6,318 nucleotides of DNA, taken from the NCBI GenBank assembly GCA_030612485.1, contig JAUWNS010000139.1:1-6318 (forward strand), read 5' to 3'. This document shows, piece by piece, positions 5,558 to 6,318 of this stretch. This stretch comes from Candidatus Bipolaricaulota bacterium (GTDB lineage: Bacteria; Bipolaricaulota; Bipolaricaulia; UBA7950; UBA9294). The notes below the pieces were generated by a model, which searched no databases, was not told where the DNA came from, and was given only the letters and a program-made list of their open reading frames with translations. The translations under genes and the position numbers were made by a program. Each line of letters opens with the position of its first letter. The first letter of the stretch is position 1.

Positions 5558-6318
5558 ATGCTAGAAAGACTAACGAGATGGATCACTAGGTATCCAAAGA
5601 GCGTAATAGCCGTTGTCATTCTGCTGACAGGCTTCTTTTCCTTCGGCCTTACGAAAACAGAAATGGCTACCGATCATATGAGCATGCTTCCTGAAGGAGA
5701 CCCCATAGTAGCCGCTTTTAATGAGGTCGATGAAACCTTCGGCGGAGCCGAGTTTGTGATGGTAATCTTGGATATGGACGAAGTTTTCACTACTGAGGCA
5801 CTGCGTGCAATAGACCGGCTGACCAATGATTTGGGCAGAGTGCGAGGGGTCAGTTCTGTTTTGAGTATCACCAATGTCGAGGAGATCCAAGGAGTCGCAA
5901 ATGGGATCAAGGTGGTGAACCTAATCGAGGAGATCCCAACTAGCGAATCAGAACTCCAGGAGTTGAAGAGTCGAGTGTTGACCAATGACGACTACGCCGG
6001 ACAAATCATCTCCACGAATGGGAAAATGGCACTGATCCTCGTTCAGTTGCTCCCAGAAGCGGATAACGAGAGCGTCATCCGCGATGTCAAGGAAGCCGTT
6101 CGAAACCTTGGACTGGATGACACGGTGTATTTGACGGGGGAACCGGTAATGGGCCAAGAAATAGGCCAAATAGCCGGCGGCGCCATGGCGAAACTGCTTC
6201 CCATAACTATTCTGGTGATGATTGCGATCCTCTATCTTAGCTTTCGGAACGTCAGAGGGGTTATTCTGCCCCTGCTTATAGCAGTTGTCACTATTATCTG
6301 GACGGTCGGCTTGATGGG
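5558..6318 (+). CDS. RND/MMPL-superfamily exporter, N-terminal part (runs off the window)
   Basis: The first 253 residues of a predicted inner-membrane RND-superfamily exporter (COG1033/MMPL-like). The start is the ATG at 5558, with AAGGAGG eight nucleotides upstream. A short cytoplasmic N-terminus (MLERLTRWITRYPK) leads to TM1 (about 16-31). A large extracytoplasmic porter-like loop follows (about 33-208), with MLPEGDP near 43-49, FGGAE at 61-65 and TGEPV near 192-196. TM2 (about 211-228) and TM3 (about 232-252) come next, linked by the short basic turn SFRNVRG. This order of one TM, a loop, then a TM bundle is standard for the family, whose full length is usually 700-1000 residues. Members export lipids, drugs or other hydrophobic compounds; the substrate here is unknown. 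No periplasmic adaptor gene is seen. The upstream tetR gene and operator 2 indicate repression by that regulator. It is cut by the window end, with no frameshift seen. Confidence 0.9.
   Translation, partial: MLERLTRWITRYPKSVIAVVILLTGFFSFGLTKTEMATDHMSMLPEGDPIVAAFNEVDETFGGAEFVMVILDMDEVFTTEALRAIDRLTNDLGRVRGVSSVLSITNVEEIQGVANGIKVVNLIEEIPTSESELQELKSRVLTNDDYAGQIISTNGKMALILVQLLPEADNESVIRDVKEAVRNLGLDDTVYLTGEPVMGQEIGQIAGGAMAKLLPITILVMIAILYLSFRNVRGVILPLLIAVVTIIWTVGLM

Noticed and set aside
5570..6169. Minus-strand open frames opposite the exporter gene
   Set aside because: They overlap a plus-strand frame with clear RND features and lack domains or ribosome binding sites.
1..6318. CRISPR array, tRNA, rRNA, yybP-ykoY-type manganese riboswitch
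   Set aside because: No regularly spaced repeat array, cloverleaf or rRNA-like sequence was seen. The metal operon leader is only about 35 nt, too short for a riboswitch.

Overview
The window reads as bacterial chromosomal DNA. The genes are tightly packed, have Shine-Dalgarno sequences, and are preceded by sigma-70-like -35/-10 pairs. No gene here fixes the taxon. A FeoB-type ferrous iron transporter and a COG1033-type RND exporter would suit an organism of low-oxygen habitats, but that is inference.

Layout. Positions 1-504 hold no convincing gene. They contain a short G/C-rich hairpin of the CCCTCTCCC/GGGAGAGGG kind, a large inverted pair built from CACGAAG units, and a 24-bp near-perfect direct repeat. 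Positions 505-4539 (minus strand) are one compact operon, read right to left: a Fur-family regulator with an unusual C-terminal extension, feoB (4-bp ATGA overlap), an AhpD-like CxxC protein (23-nt gap) and a ten-helix ArsP_2-type putative heavy-metal/manganese exporter (17-nt gap). Positions 4540-4882 hold the back-to-back control regions: a sigma-70-like promoter and a dyad for the metal operon, a strong 37-nt hairpin, and the promoter/operator of the next gene. Positions 4883-5470 (plus) encode a TetR-family repressor. Positions 5558-6318 (plus) encode the N-terminal third or so of an RND/MMPL-type exporter that runs off the window.

How the genes fit together. The minus-strand operon joins a metal-sensing regulator, a GTPase-driven Fe(II) (possibly Mn(II)) importer, a likely thiol peroxidase/reductase and a likely metal exporter, so it looks like a divalent-metal homeostasis and Fenton-damage unit. 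No feoA or feoC is present. The plus-strand pair is a repressor plus exporter module. A TGATTGAG-type palindrome lies over the tetR promoter and a second copy lies in the tetR-RND gap, so the repressor probably controls itself and the pump. The tetR/RND stretch looks more A/T-rich than the metal operon, by eye.

The most notable items are the Fur protein fused to what looks like a degenerate TusA/SirA-fold domain, the matched pair of TetR-type operators, and the unexplained stable hairpin at 4713-4749. No CRISPR array, tRNA, rRNA or transposase gene was seen.
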